Source of the DNA: Candidatus Woesearchaeota archaeon
Lineage (GTDB): Archaea; Nanobdellota; Nanobdellia; Woesearchaeales; UBA11576
Assembly (NCBI GenBank): GCA_018668595.1
Contig: JABJCP010000010.1
Location: 1-34,692, forward strand
Length of the DNA: 34,692 nt
Reading direction: 5' to 3'
Positions within the stretch are counted from its first letter, which is position 1. Each line of letters begins with the position of its first letter. This document shows positions 24,570-32,007 of the stretch, piece by piece. Below the pieces are notes generated by a model that saw nothing but the letters and a program-made list of their open reading frames with translations, did not search any database and was not told the origin of the DNA. The translations under genes and the position numbers were made by a program.

Positions 24570-25481
24570 TCACTTTAAAACTGCTTTTACAGATTCAATT
24601 GCAACTTCTATTTGCTTATTATCAGGTTCTCTAGTTGTTAACTTCTGAATCCAAAGACCTGGAATTATTAAAATATTTAATAAAATATTTTTTGGATACT
24701 TTGCACCTAATTTAAGAAGTTCATATGAAATTCCTGCAATAAATGGGATAAGAATTATTCTACTTGCAATTCTAATTAACATACCTTCCCAGATGATGAG
24801 TGAGAATACGAGTGTTGCTACTACGAGAACAATTAAAATAAATGTAGTTCCACACCTTCTATGAACTGTAGGGAATTTTTTTACATTTTTTATGGTAAGA
24901 GGTTTTTTTGCTTCATAACACGCAATTGTTTTGTGTTCTGCACCATGATATTGAAAAACTCTTCTAATATCTGACATTAATGAAATTACTAATATGTATG
25001 CTATAAATAAAACTAATCTCATAATTCCATCAATAAGATTAAACAAAAAACCTTTATCCACAATTGTTTTGGTTATGTATAGCGGAGCTATCACAAAAAT
25101 TCCTATGGCAAAAGCAATAGCGATAATTGTGGTTATTATCATTTCGCGTTTACTTATTTGTTGATCTTCATCAAGACTTTCACTAGCGCTGTAATTAAGA
25201 GTTTTCATTCCAAGAACTAATGTATCAACAAGAGTAACTATGCCTCTAAGAACAGGCAATTTAAATATTTTTGATTTATTTAATGGATTTTTGTAAGGGA
25301 TTTTTTTAACTTTAATTTTTTTATTAGGTTTTCTAATCGCAACCGCTACTTTATTTTTATTTTTCATCATAACGCCTTCAATGACTGCTTGTCCACCTAT
25401 TGCGCAAATAGAGTTATTATTTTTAGATGATTTAGTCTTTTTAGAAGGGTTAGGTTTAGTTTTTTTAGATTTTTTAGCCAT
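24570..25481 (-). CDS. DUF1385 membrane protein (YqhQ-like)
   Basis: This 303-residue membrane protein of the DUF1385 family, as in Bacillus YqhQ, has AIGGQAVIEGVMMKN near the start, an RGIVTLVDTLVLGMKTLNYSA block, then two or three spans (about 110-160), the family-defining QYHGAEHKTIACYEA and VHRRCGTTF motifs, and two more spans. Its first 25 residues are Lys/Ser-rich. The conserved His, Glu and Cys suggest a metal site near the membrane, but the function is unknown. A minus-strand TATA-like TATTTATATT near 25530 lies about 50 bases upstream of the ATG. Confidence 0.88.
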   Translation of the reverse strand: MAKKSKKTKPNPSKKTKSSKNNNSICAIGGQAVIEGVMMKNKNKVAVAIRKPNKKIKVKKIPYKNPLNKSKIFKLPVLRGIVTLVDTLVLGMKTLNYSASESLDEDQQISKREMIITTIIAIAFAIGIFVIAPLYITKTIVDKGFLFNLIDGIMRLVLFIAYILVISLMSDIRRVFQYHGAEHKTIACYEAKKPLTIKNVKKFPTVHRRCGTTFILIVLVVATLVFSLIIWEGMLIRIASRIILIPFIAGISYELLKLGAKYPKNILLNILIIPGLWIQKLTTREPDNKQIEVAIESVKAVLK

Positions 25482-25694
25482 TATAATACCTATTTAATTG
25501 CGATTATTGCTGGTTAATTTATTATCTAATATAAATATTCTTATTATAATTCAAATATGATTGCAATTATTGTGATATTAATTTGGGGTGTTCAATTATG
25601 TTTACAGGTGTGTATTATTTTGGTAATTAGATAATTATATTTGCTGATTTTCGTTTGTTGTAAGTTATAGACTGATGTGTGAATTAGAGAGGGG
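25482..25694. other. 213-base intergenic region
   Basis: The gap lies between two minus-strand genes. It holds the DUF1385 promoter and, on the plus strand, a 25-codon hydrophobic frame (25557-25634) about 25 bases after a TATA-like sequence. That frame is too short and poorly supported to call. AGAGAGGGGTCAT at the right edge is the 3' end of the regulator gene. Nothing else was seen. Confidence 0.4.
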
Positions 25695-26102
25695 TCATAT
25701 GCCCATTTTGCCGTCGATTTCTTTTGCAACATTTTTTAGATCGTCGAGAGCGCGTAGAATGTCTTTTTCTAATTCATTAATTAAATTTTCTAAATTATTA
25801 ACTCGAAGATAATATTTATTTTTTTGACTTACTACAATTCCTGCTTCGTCTAGTTTATTTATGTGGTGAATAATAGTTCCACGACTTAAATTTAATTTGT
25901 ATGCTATTTCGTCTGAAGAAAGAGGAGTGTTTTGTCTTGTAGCTTTTAAGAGTTCAATAAAAATTCTAAAACAAGATTTATCTTTGTCTCTTAGATTAAA
26001 TAATCCTAAAGAATTGCCTAGCCATTGGAGTTCATTATTAATGTCTTTTTTTACTGGCTTTCTTACACGAATTATTGTAAATTTTTGATGTTGTATTTGC
26101 AT
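25695..26102 (-). CDS. Winged-helix regulator, probable local heat-shock repressor
   Basis: The 135-residue protein has a basic N-terminus, a winged helix at about 45-103 (FRIFIELL, then SSDEIAYKLNLSRGTIIHHINKLDEAGIVV), and a C-terminal helix rich in Leu and Glu that would dimerise. It belongs to the ArsR-like archaeal HTH group that includes the heat-shock repressor Phr. It is divergent from grpE, with overlapping promoters and a 17-bp palindrome at the predicted grpE start, so a role in controlling the chaperone genes is likely but not shown. Its TATA box (ATTTATATAG near 26128-26137) is about 28 bases before the ATG, so it is near-leaderless. Confidence 0.78.
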   Translation of the reverse strand: MQIQHQKFTIIRVRKPVKKDINNELQWLGNSLGLFNLRDKDKSCFRIFIELLKATRQNTPLSSDEIAYKLNLSRGTIIHHINKLDEAGIVVSQKNKYYLRVNNLENLINELEKDILRALDDLKNVAKEIDGKMGI

Positions 26103-26266
26103 GCTAATTTTAGTTAGTAACTTCTTCTATATAAATGTTTGCCGAAAACTTTATATATTAGTTGGATTTAACTAGTGTTTGTTGACTTAACGTCAACGAA
26201 AGTTAGGAATAGTTGTTTTAAAAAATTGAAATAATTGTTAAAAATTTAATATGATTAGGTGATGTC
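26103..26266. promoter_or_regulatory. Divergent heat-shock promoter with a 17-bp operator-like palindrome
   Basis: The plus-strand CGAAAACTTTATATATTA (26143-26160) is a strong BRE and TATA box for grpE, with transcription expected near 26181. GTTGAC (26181-26186) and GTCAAC (26192-26197) form a perfect palindrome around TTAAC, directly on that start. The minus-strand ATTTATATAG serves the regulator. GTTAGGAATAG (26202-26212) follows and resembles the motif shared by two other promoters, but in the opposite sense. GGTGATGTC precedes the grpE ATG. Confidence 0.6.
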
Positions 26267-26821
26267 ATGGATAAAAAAAAACAAACTGAATGTGATACAG
26301 CAACAGAAAATACTAGTGATGATTCTGTGAATGTAGTTGAAAAACTAGAACAACAAGTAGGAGAACGAACAGAGATGCTTCAAAGATTACAAGCAGAATT
26401 TGAAAATTATAAAAAAAGAGTTGAAAAAGAAAATTCTGAAAAAGCGAATTATTACAAATGTACATTTATTAACAAATTACTTCCTGTACTTGATACTTTT
26501 GAAATTGCACTCACAGAAAAGAGTAAAGAATCTCATTCTTGTTGTTGTGATGAGTCTAATTGTGATTCTGATTGTACTGATTCAAAAAAAGGATTAGAAT
26601 TAATTTATGCTCAATTAATGTCTGTATTAAAAGAACTAGGTCTTATGCAAATAATTTGTTGTGGTCAACACTTTGACTCAGAATATCATGAAGTTATGCT
26701 AACTGAGAGTTGCGAATCTGATGATGATGATGAAAAAATTATTGAAGAACTTCAAAAAGGATATTTTGTAGAAAGTAGAGTGATAAGGCATAGTAAAGTT
26801 AAAATTTTAAAAAAAAAATAA
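26267..26821 (+). CDS. grpE: Nucleotide exchange factor GrpE with a Cys-rich insert
   Basis: This 184-residue protein has the GrpE layout: an N-terminal coiled coil (about 25-75, LQRLQAEFENYKKRVEKE), a four-helix region with LLPVLDTFEIAL, then the beta-wing (GQHFDSEYHEVM to GYFVESRVIRHSKVKILKK). It releases ADP from DnaK. Residues 90-108 are an acidic, Cys-rich insert with CCC at 92-94, C99 and C103, in the short loop before the second long helix; C131, C132 and C149 add more. About ten Cys is unusual for GrpE and suggests metal binding or redox control. It heads the chaperone cluster. Confidence 0.93.
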   Translation: MDKKKQTECDTATENTSDDSVNVVEKLEQQVGERTEMLQRLQAEFENYKKRVEKENSEKANYYKCTFINKLLPVLDTFEIALTEKSKESHSCCCDESNCDSDCTDSKKGLELIYAQLMSVLKELGLMQIICCGQHFDSEYHEVMLTESCESDDDDEKIIEELQKGYFVESRVIRHSKVKILKKK

Positions 26822-26878
26822 GTTATGTACCTTGATGGATTAAATAGGTTATATAAAAAATGAAAAAGGGCTGATAAA

Positions 26879-27400
26879 ATGATTGAAAAAATAACCAAAA
26901 ACACGCCGCAAGAATATGTCGAGAAGCTTAGTGAAGAATGTAAAAAGTGTGGAAATTGTTGCAGCTTTGGAAGTGGATTTATTTTACAAGAGGAAATCAA
27001 AAAAATTGCAGAGTTTTTAGATTTAACTCAAAAAGAACTCAAAGAAAAATTTTTGAAAGAAGTTGAGTTTTTTAATACAAAGCAGTATAGAGTAAAAATG
27101 GAAAAAAATCAAAATCTTCCTCACGGAAAATGTGCATTTTTACTTGGAAACAAAACTTGTGCGATCAATAAAGTAAAACCCTTGCATTGTAAGATTAGTA
27201 ATTGTAAAGATCATGGCGATGAAGTGCAAACTTGGTTTATGGCGAATTATTTTTTGAATTCAAATGATCCTGAATCAATACGTCAATATGCTTCATATTT
27301 GAAAACAGGAGGACGATTATTGTCTGGAGCAAAACTTGAAGACTTGGTTCCTGATAAAGGAACACTAAAAAAAATACTGAATTTTGAAAGATTAAAATAA
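26879..27400 (+). CDS. YkgJ-family Cys-cluster protein
   Basis: The 173-residue protein carries the YkgJ (zinc- or iron-chelating domain) pattern: ECKKCGNCC at about residues 18-27, then GKCAFL, KTCAIN and PLHCKISNC. These eight or so Cys could bind an Fe-S cluster or zinc. The C-terminal third is helical. Family members are widespread but mostly uncharacterised. A TATA-like GTTATATAAAA lies about 25 bases upstream, so it may have its own start as well as readthrough from grpE. Its position between grpE and dnaK is notable next to the Cys-rich GrpE. Confidence 0.85.
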   Translation: MIEKITKNTPQEYVEKLSEECKKCGNCCSFGSGFILQEEIKKIAEFLDLTQKELKEKFLKEVEFFNTKQYRVKMEKNQNLPHGKCAFLLGNKTCAINKVKPLHCKISNCKDHGDEVQTWFMANYFLNSNDPESIRQYASYLKTGGRLLSGAKLEDLVPDKGTLKKILNFERLK

Positions 27401-27466
27401 GTTAAAATATTTAGGTTTATGAAAAAGTTTGCTAGAAATTTTGAAGTAATTTGAGAGGAGATAATA

Positions 27467-27856
27467 ATGGATCAGAAAAAAAATATAAAAATGAATGTTA
27501 GCGATGGAATTGAATTTTTTAGTCATGAAACTGCAGTAAATTTTAGCCCCATACAATTTATATTGGATTTTAAATGTATAACTCCTAGAGTTGATATGCG
27601 TGCAAGAGACGGGCCGGTTATTGTAATGAGACATAATATTGTGATGATGGATCCATACCATGCAAAACAAGTAAGAGATTTACTTAACGATTCGATTGAA
27701 AAATATGAAAAAGAATTTGGTGAAATAAAAAGACCCAAACCTGTAGAAAAAGCAGCAAAAAAAGCAACAAAAGCAAGAGATAAACAAAATAAACAACAAA
27801 AACAAAAAAAGTCAGTAAAAGGATCTGCTAAAAAGTCACCTAGTTATCTTGGTTGA
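27467..27856 (+). CDS. DUF3467-family protein with a Lys-rich tail
   Basis: This 129-residue protein has residues 10-90 matching DUF3467: AVNFSPIQFILDFKCITP, then a strand region VIVMRHNIVMMDPYHAKQVRDLLNDSIEKYEKEFGEI. The last 40 residues are Lys, Gln, Ala and Ser-rich, like a nucleic-acid- or polyanion-binding tail. The family is found in bacteria and archaea and has no known activity. GAGAGGAGAT precedes the ATG. It precedes dnaK by about 135 bases. Confidence 0.82.
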   Translation: MDQKKNIKMNVSDGIEFFSHETAVNFSPIQFILDFKCITPRVDMRARDGPVIVMRHNIVMMDPYHAKQVRDLLNDSIEKYEKEFGEIKRPKPVEKAAKKATKARDKQNKQQKQKKSVKGSAKKSPSYLG

Positions 27857-27991
27857 GATTTTAAGTAACTGATAAATAGAAATATGAAGTTGAATTCGAA
27901 TTTGAATTTTAAATTAAAATTTAATTTAAACAAATAATAAAAATTAAAAAATAGAAAATAAAAATTAATTAAACATTTGGAGGTAAAAAAA

Positions 27992-29947
27992 ATGGCAAAA
28001 ATTATAGGAATTGATTTAGGAACATCTAATAGTTGCGCATCGGTACTCGAGGCTGGAAAACCAAAGATAATACCTAGTGCAGAAGGAACAACATATGCAG
28101 GAAAGACAGTACCTAGTGTGGTGGCATTTGGAAAAGATGGACAAGTACTTGTGGGAGAACCTGCAAGAAGACAAGCAGTATCCAATCCAGAAAAAACAAT
28201 AACTGGTGCAAAAAGAAAAATGGGTACAACATTTAAGTATAAAGTTGGTGATAAAGAATACACTCCTCAACAAATATCTGCATTTATTTTACAGAAAATA
28301 AAACGAGATGCAGAAGCATATTTAGGAGAAAAAGTAGAAAAAGCAGTAATAACAGTACCTGCATATTTTGATGATAATCAGCGTCAAGCAACAAAAGATG
28401 CTGGAACCATTGCAGGACTTGATGTTGTAAGAATTATTAACGAACCGACTGCAGCGTCGTTAGCATTTGGACTGGACAAAACAGAAGGAGATTTTAAAAT
28501 TCTAGTATTTGATTTAGGAGGAGGAACTCTGGATGTAACTGTAATGGAATTTGGCGATGGAGTTTTTGAAGTAAAATCCACAAGTGGAGATACTCAACTT
28601 GGCGGGAGAGACATGGATGAAGTTTTAATGAATCATATTATTGATGAATTTAATAAACAGGAAGGATTTGATTTAAAAAATGATGTTGCTGCAATGCAAA
28701 GAGTGAGAGAAGCTGCTGAAAAAGCAAAAATTGAATTGAGCACAACCTTGGAAACAGAAATTAACTTGCCATATATTACTGCAACAGACCAAGGTCCAAA
28801 ACACTTAGTTATGAAAATAACTCGAGCAAAAATTGAAGAACTTGTTAATTCAATAGTTGAAAAATGTAGACATCCTATTGAGCAAGCAATAAAAGATGCA
28901 GGGTTATCATATGCTGAGATTGCAAAAGTTGTAATGGTTGGAGGACCAACAAGAATGCCGATTGTACAAAAAGTTGTAGAAGATCTTGTTGGAAAAAAAT
29001 TAGAACATGGAGTAGATCCTATGGAATGTGTATCTATGGGTGCATCGATACAAGGAGGAGTACTTGCAGGAGATGTAAAAGATGTATTATTACTTGATGT
29101 AACTCCTTTAAGTTTAGGTATTGAAACTTTGGGAGGAGTGTTTACTAAATTAATTGAGCGAAATACAACAATTCCTACCAAAAAAAGTCAAGTATTTTCA
29201 ACAGCTGCAGATAATCAACCTGCAGTTACAATAAGAGTTGGACAAGGAGAACGATCAATGTTTAATGACAATAAAGTTCTTGGACAATTTGATCTTGTGG
29301 GAATACCTCCTGCTACGAGAGGAGTCCCTCAGATTGAAGTAACATTTGATATTGATGCGAATGGAATATTAAATGTAGGTGCTAAAGATTTAGGCACAGG
29401 AAAAGAACAAGCAATGACCATATCTGCACCTAATAAATTGAATGATGAAGAAGTAGAAAAAATGAAAAAAGATGCAGAAGCACATGAAGTAGAAGATAAG
29501 AAAAAGAAAGACGAAGTCGAAACATTAAATAATGCTGAAACTTTAGTTTATTCTACTGAAAAAACAATTAAAGATTTTGAAGGAAAAGTAGATGAAGCAA
29601 AATTAAAACCAATTACTGAAAAAGTTGGAGAATTAAAAAAATTACTTGAGCCAGAGGACAAGGATATTTCTGTGATCAAAGCAAAACTTGAAGAAGTAGA
29701 AAAAATGGTTCAAGAAGCATCAACAGAGATGTATCAAAAGGCTGCTGCAGAGCAACAAGCAAAGCAGCAAGCAGATAATGCTGACAATGCGGGATCAAAA
29801 GGCGCTGCAGGAACTGATGGCAAAGATGAAAAGGTTGTTGATGCAGATTATGAAGTAGAAGATGAAAAAGCAGAAAGTGATGAAAAGTCTGAAAATGCTG
29901 ATGCTGAAAAGACTGAAAAGTCTGAATGTGTTGATAAAAAAGAATAA
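27992..29947 (+). CDS. dnaK: Molecular chaperone DnaK (Hsp70)
   Basis: This 651-residue Hsp70 has an N-terminal ATPase domain with [10 protein letters not shown] (phosphate loop 1), the [20 protein letters not shown] and [13 protein letters not shown] motifs, [12 protein letters not shown] (phosphate loop 2) and [11 protein letters not shown]. The linker [16 protein letters not shown] is intact, followed by the substrate-binding domain and helical lid. The C-terminal tail is acidic (Glu/Asp/Lys-rich). I start at the ATG at 27992 because GGAGG lies 8 bases before it; the in-frame TTG at 27977 overlaps that site. It works with GrpE and DnaJ encoded alongside. Archaeal DnaK genes are considered acquired from bacteria. 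Confidence 0.97.
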   Translation: MAKIIGIDLGTSNSCASVLEAGKPKIIPSAEGTTYAGKTVPSVVAFGKDGQVLVGEPARRQAVSNPEKTITGAKRKMGTTFKYKVGDKEYTPQQISAFILQKIKRDAEAYLGEKVEKAVITVPAYFDDNQRQATKDAGTIAGLDVVRIINEPTAASLAFGLDKTEGDFKILVFDLGGGTLDVTVMEFGDGVFEVKSTSGDTQLGGRDMDEVLMNHIIDEFNKQEGFDLKNDVAAMQRVREAAEKAKIELSTTLETEINLPYITATDQGPKHLVMKITRAKIEELVNSIVEKCRHPIEQAIKDAGLSYAEIAKVVMVGGPTRMPIVQKVVEDLVGKKLEHGVDPMECVSMGASIQGGVLAGDVKDVLLLDVTPLSLGIETLGGVFTKLIERNTTIPTKKSQVFSTAADNQPAVTIRVGQGERSMFNDNKVLGQFDLVGIPPATRGVPQIEVTFDIDANGILNVGAKDLGTGKEQAMTISAPNKLNDEEVEKMKKDAEAHEVEDKKKKDEVETLNNAETLVYSTEKTIKDFEGKVDEAKLKPITEKVGELKKLLEPEDKDISVIKAKLEEVEKMVQEASTEMYQKAAAEQQAKQQADNADNAGSKGAAGTDGKDEKVVDADYEVEDEKAESDEKSENADAEKTEKSECVDKKE

Positions 29948-29970
29948 TTTGAAACTTCAAAATGAAAAAA

Positions 29971-30064
29971 ATCGAGCAACTCTGCGCACTAAATTGCGCA
30001 GTATCTCATACGCTCGATTTTCGAGCATTTCAAAGTTAACTCATCCACCACATAAATATGGTGG
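29971..30064 (+). ncRNA. Nested and competing hairpins in the dnaK-HD gap
   Basis: Twenty-three bases after the dnaK stop, ATCGAGC (29971-29977) pairs with GCTCGAT (30012-30018), enclosing a perfect 7-bp hairpin CTGCGCA (29982-29988) with TGCGCAG (29995-30001). GCTCGA (30012-30017) can instead pair with TCGAGC (30021-30026) across three T's, so the two outer structures exclude each other. A third hairpin, CCACCA/TGGTGG (30045-30050 and 30059-30064), follows. Its GC content exceeds that of its surroundings. It could be a switch-like leader for HD and dnaJ, a processing site or terminator, or a REP-like mobile palindrome. No protein frame here is convincing. Confidence 0.5.
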
Positions 30065-30125
30065 TATTCGCAAAACAAATTTGAAATAAATAGTTTTTTA
30101 ACTTTTTTGTTTTTTTTGATTAAAT

Positions 30126-30665
30126 ATGTTAATACCAACAGAAAAAGAATGCTTTGAAATATTAAAAAAATCTGGGTCAGAATCACTTAAAGATCATAGT
30201 ATGAGAGTGATGAAGATTGCAGTAGCAGTAGCTAAAAAACTTATTAATAAAGGAATTGAAGTTGATATTCCTTTGGTCACAGCAGCAGCATTGCTACACG
30301 ATGTTAAAAAATTAGATGCGAATATTTGTCATGCAAAAGAAGGAGGAGAATTTCTACGTAAGAATGGAATGAGTAAAGTTGCATCAATTGTTGAAAAACA
30401 TGCATTGTGTAACTTAAATGATTCTAGATTTGTGCCGTTAACTATAGAAGAGAAAATTGTATTGTATGCAGATCTTAGAGCAAACCCGGGCAAGGTTGTT
30501 TCATTAGAAGCTCGATTTGAATACATAAAAGAAACATATCCTACTGCTGATGAAGAATTAAAAAAATTATACAACTTTGCAAAAGATATCGAAATTGAAC
30601 TAATTGGCGAAGATACTGAACTAGGCATAGAGTTAGAAATACAAGATACTAAAAAAGGTGAATGA
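30126..30665 (+). CDS. HD-domain phosphohydrolase
   Basis: This 179-residue soluble protein has the HD metal site: His in KDHSMRV, the His-Asp pair in LLHDVKK, a further His in EKHALCN and Asp in YADLR. HD enzymes hydrolyse phosphates of nucleotides or RNA; the compact single-domain form fits nucleotidases and YfbR/YqeK-like enzymes, but the substrate is open. It lies between dnaK and dnaJ and its stop is 4 bases before the dnaJ start, so it is co-transcribed with dnaJ. No clear Shine-Dalgarno is seen; the start is near an AT-rich stretch after the structured gap. Confidence 0.85.
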   Translation: MLIPTEKECFEILKKSGSESLKDHSMRVMKIAVAVAKKLINKGIEVDIPLVTAAALLHDVKKLDANICHAKEGGEFLRKNGMSKVASIVEKHALCNLNDSRFVPLTIEEKIVLYADLRANPGKVVSLEARFEYIKETYPTADEELKKLYNFAKDIEIELIGEDTELGIELEIQDTKKGE

Positions 30666-30669
30666 TTTA

Positions 30670-31782
30670 ATGGCTAAAGATTATTATGATATACTGGGCG
30701 TTTCAAAAAATGCCACAAGAGAAGAAATAAAAAAAGCATATAAACAATTAGCTAAGAAATTTCATCCAGATATAAATAAAGAATCTGGAGCTTCAGATAA
30801 ATTTAAAGAAGTAAACGAAGCTGCAAGTGTTTTGGGAGATCCTAAAAAACGAGAACATTATGATCAATTTGGATCTGCAGATCCTAGAGGATTCCAAGGT
30901 GGAAGCGGAGGATTTGATTTTTCTGACATGGGTGCTGAATTTGATTTAGGAGATTTATTTGGAGGGATCTTTGGAGGCGGTAGGCGAAGAACAGGACCTA
31001 GGCGAGGAGCAGATTTAAGATATGATATTGAACTTGAACTTGAAGAAGCAGTTAATGGTGCAGAAAAATATATAGTAATTCCTCGAATGGAAAAATGTAG
31101 TGCTTGCGACGGAAAAGGTGCAAAAAACGCTTCAGATATTGTAACTTGTGATTCATGTGGTGGCAGAGGAAGAGTGCAGCAAGTTAAAAGAACTCCGTTT
31201 GGAAGTATGGCATTTGAATCGACATGTGGTGCGTGTAGAGGAGAAGGAAAACAGATAAAAAATCCTTGTGATGTTTGTGATGGTTCTGGTCGTGTTCGGC
31301 AAAATAGAAAAATAAAAGTAGATATTCCTGCAGGAGTAGATGATGGAATGTCTTTGAGAGTTTCTGGAGAAGGAGAAGCAGGAGAAAAAGGAGGACCAAC
31401 AGGAGATTTATATGTTGTAATGAATTTAAAACCTCATAAAATATTTGAAAGAAAACGAACTGATCTTCACATGGAAATGCCAATATCTTTTATTGCTGCA
31501 ACTATTGGTGGTTCTATATCTGTTCCAACAATAAATGGCAAAGCAAAATTAAAAATTCCTTCAGGAACGCAAAGTAATACTTTATTTAAAATGAAAGGGA
31601 ATGGAGTTCCATTTTTGAATCAAGATTTTTCAGGAGATCAATTTGTAAAAGTAGTTGTATTTACTCCTTCTAAATTAACTAAGAAACAAAAAGAAAAATT
31701 AAATGCTTTTGGAAAAGAAATGGGTGATAAAATAAAACCTACTAAAAGCTTTTTTGATAAATTAAAAGAGACATTTAGTTAG
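30670..31782 (+). CDS. dnaJ: Molecular chaperone DnaJ (Hsp40, class A)
   Basis: This 370-residue protein has all class A features: a J-domain with HPD (about residues 33-35, KKFHPDINKE), a Gly/Phe-rich linker (75-115), four CxxCxGxG zinc motifs (CSACDGKG, CDSCGGRG, CGACRGEG, CDVCDGSG) and C-terminal substrate-binding domains. It delivers clients to DnaK and stimulates its ATPase. The ATG at 30670 follows GGTGA by about 8 bases; an in-frame GTG at 30658 overlaps the HD gene end and adds four residues. It is the last gene of the chaperone cluster. Confidence 0.97.
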   Translation: MAKDYYDILGVSKNATREEIKKAYKQLAKKFHPDINKESGASDKFKEVNEAASVLGDPKKREHYDQFGSADPRGFQGGSGGFDFSDMGAEFDLGDLFGGIFGGGRRRTGPRRGADLRYDIELELEEAVNGAEKYIVIPRMEKCSACDGKGAKNASDIVTCDSCGGRGRVQQVKRTPFGSMAFESTCGACRGEGKQIKNPCDVCDGSGRVRQNRKIKVDIPAGVDDGMSLRVSGEGEAGEKGGPTGDLYVVMNLKPHKIFERKRTDLHMEMPISFIAATIGGSISVPTINGKAKLKIPSGTQSNTLFKMKGNGVPFLNQDFSGDQFVKVVVFTPSKLTKKQKEKLNAFGKEMGDKIKPTKSFFDKLKETFS

Positions 31783-31818
31783 ATTGTATTTAATTAGGCG
31801 TGATCAGGTTTGCTTTGC

Positions 31819-31888
31819 GTGCATATTTGTTGTCTATTTGTTATTTATTTGTTATCTATTTGTTGTGCATATTTGTTGTCTATTTGTT
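31819..31888 (+). repeat. Tandem TTTGTT-rich repeat, 24-bp unit twice
   Basis: A 24-base sequence, starting GTGCATATTTGTTGTC and ending TATTTGTT, occurs exactly at 31819-31842 and 31865-31888, with a 46-base period. The bases between are diverged copies of the same TATTTGTTRTC unit, so the whole is a short tandem array. It lies between dnaJ and the PAS-GGDEF promoter. T-runs may terminate the dnaJ message. Confidence 0.6.
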
Positions 31889-31954
31889 CTGAATGCTTGT
31901 CGTTTTTACTTGTTTTGCTTTCTTGTGTGATTGAGTGTAATTATTACCCTATTA

Positions 31955-32003
31955 TTTTATATAGGACCTAAAAATTCTTCATGACTTTATTGGCGGGAGG
32001 CAA
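31955..32003 (+). promoter_or_regulatory. PAS-GGDEF promoter and ribosome-binding site
   Basis: TTTTATATA (31955-31963) is a clear TATA box that would start RNA near 31984. GGCGGGAGG (about 31992-32000) then lies 8 bases before the ATG at 32008. Because the in-frame ATG at 31981 sits about at the RNA start, 32008 is the better start for a leadered message, though a leaderless read from 31981 cannot be excluded. Confidence 0.55.
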
Positions 32004-32007
32004 TTCA

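Noticed and set aside
25557..25634. A 25-codon hydrophobic plus-strand frame about 25 bases after a TATA-like sequence.
   Set aside because: Too short, with no ribosome-binding site; the same TATA-like sequence better serves the opposite-strand DUF1385 gene.
26202..26212. GTTAGGAATAG near grpE as a third copy of the motif shared by the two membrane-protein promoters.
   Set aside because: It has one mismatch, the opposite orientation, and about 40 bases from the TATA box rather than 8, so it is not counted as the same site.
29676..29960. A minus-strand frame rich in His, Gln and Leu opposite the dnaK tail.
   Set aside because: It is the mirror of Glu/Lys/Ala codons in dnaK, with no independent support.
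29862..30089. A 75-codon basic frame crossing the end of dnaK and the hairpin region.
   Set aside because: It overlaps dnaK out of frame and the composition follows the palindromes; RNA or DNA structure explains the region better.
31184..31483. A minus-strand Leu-rich frame opposite the dnaJ zinc-finger region.
   Set aside because: It is a reverse-strand shadow of dnaJ, which has full domain support.
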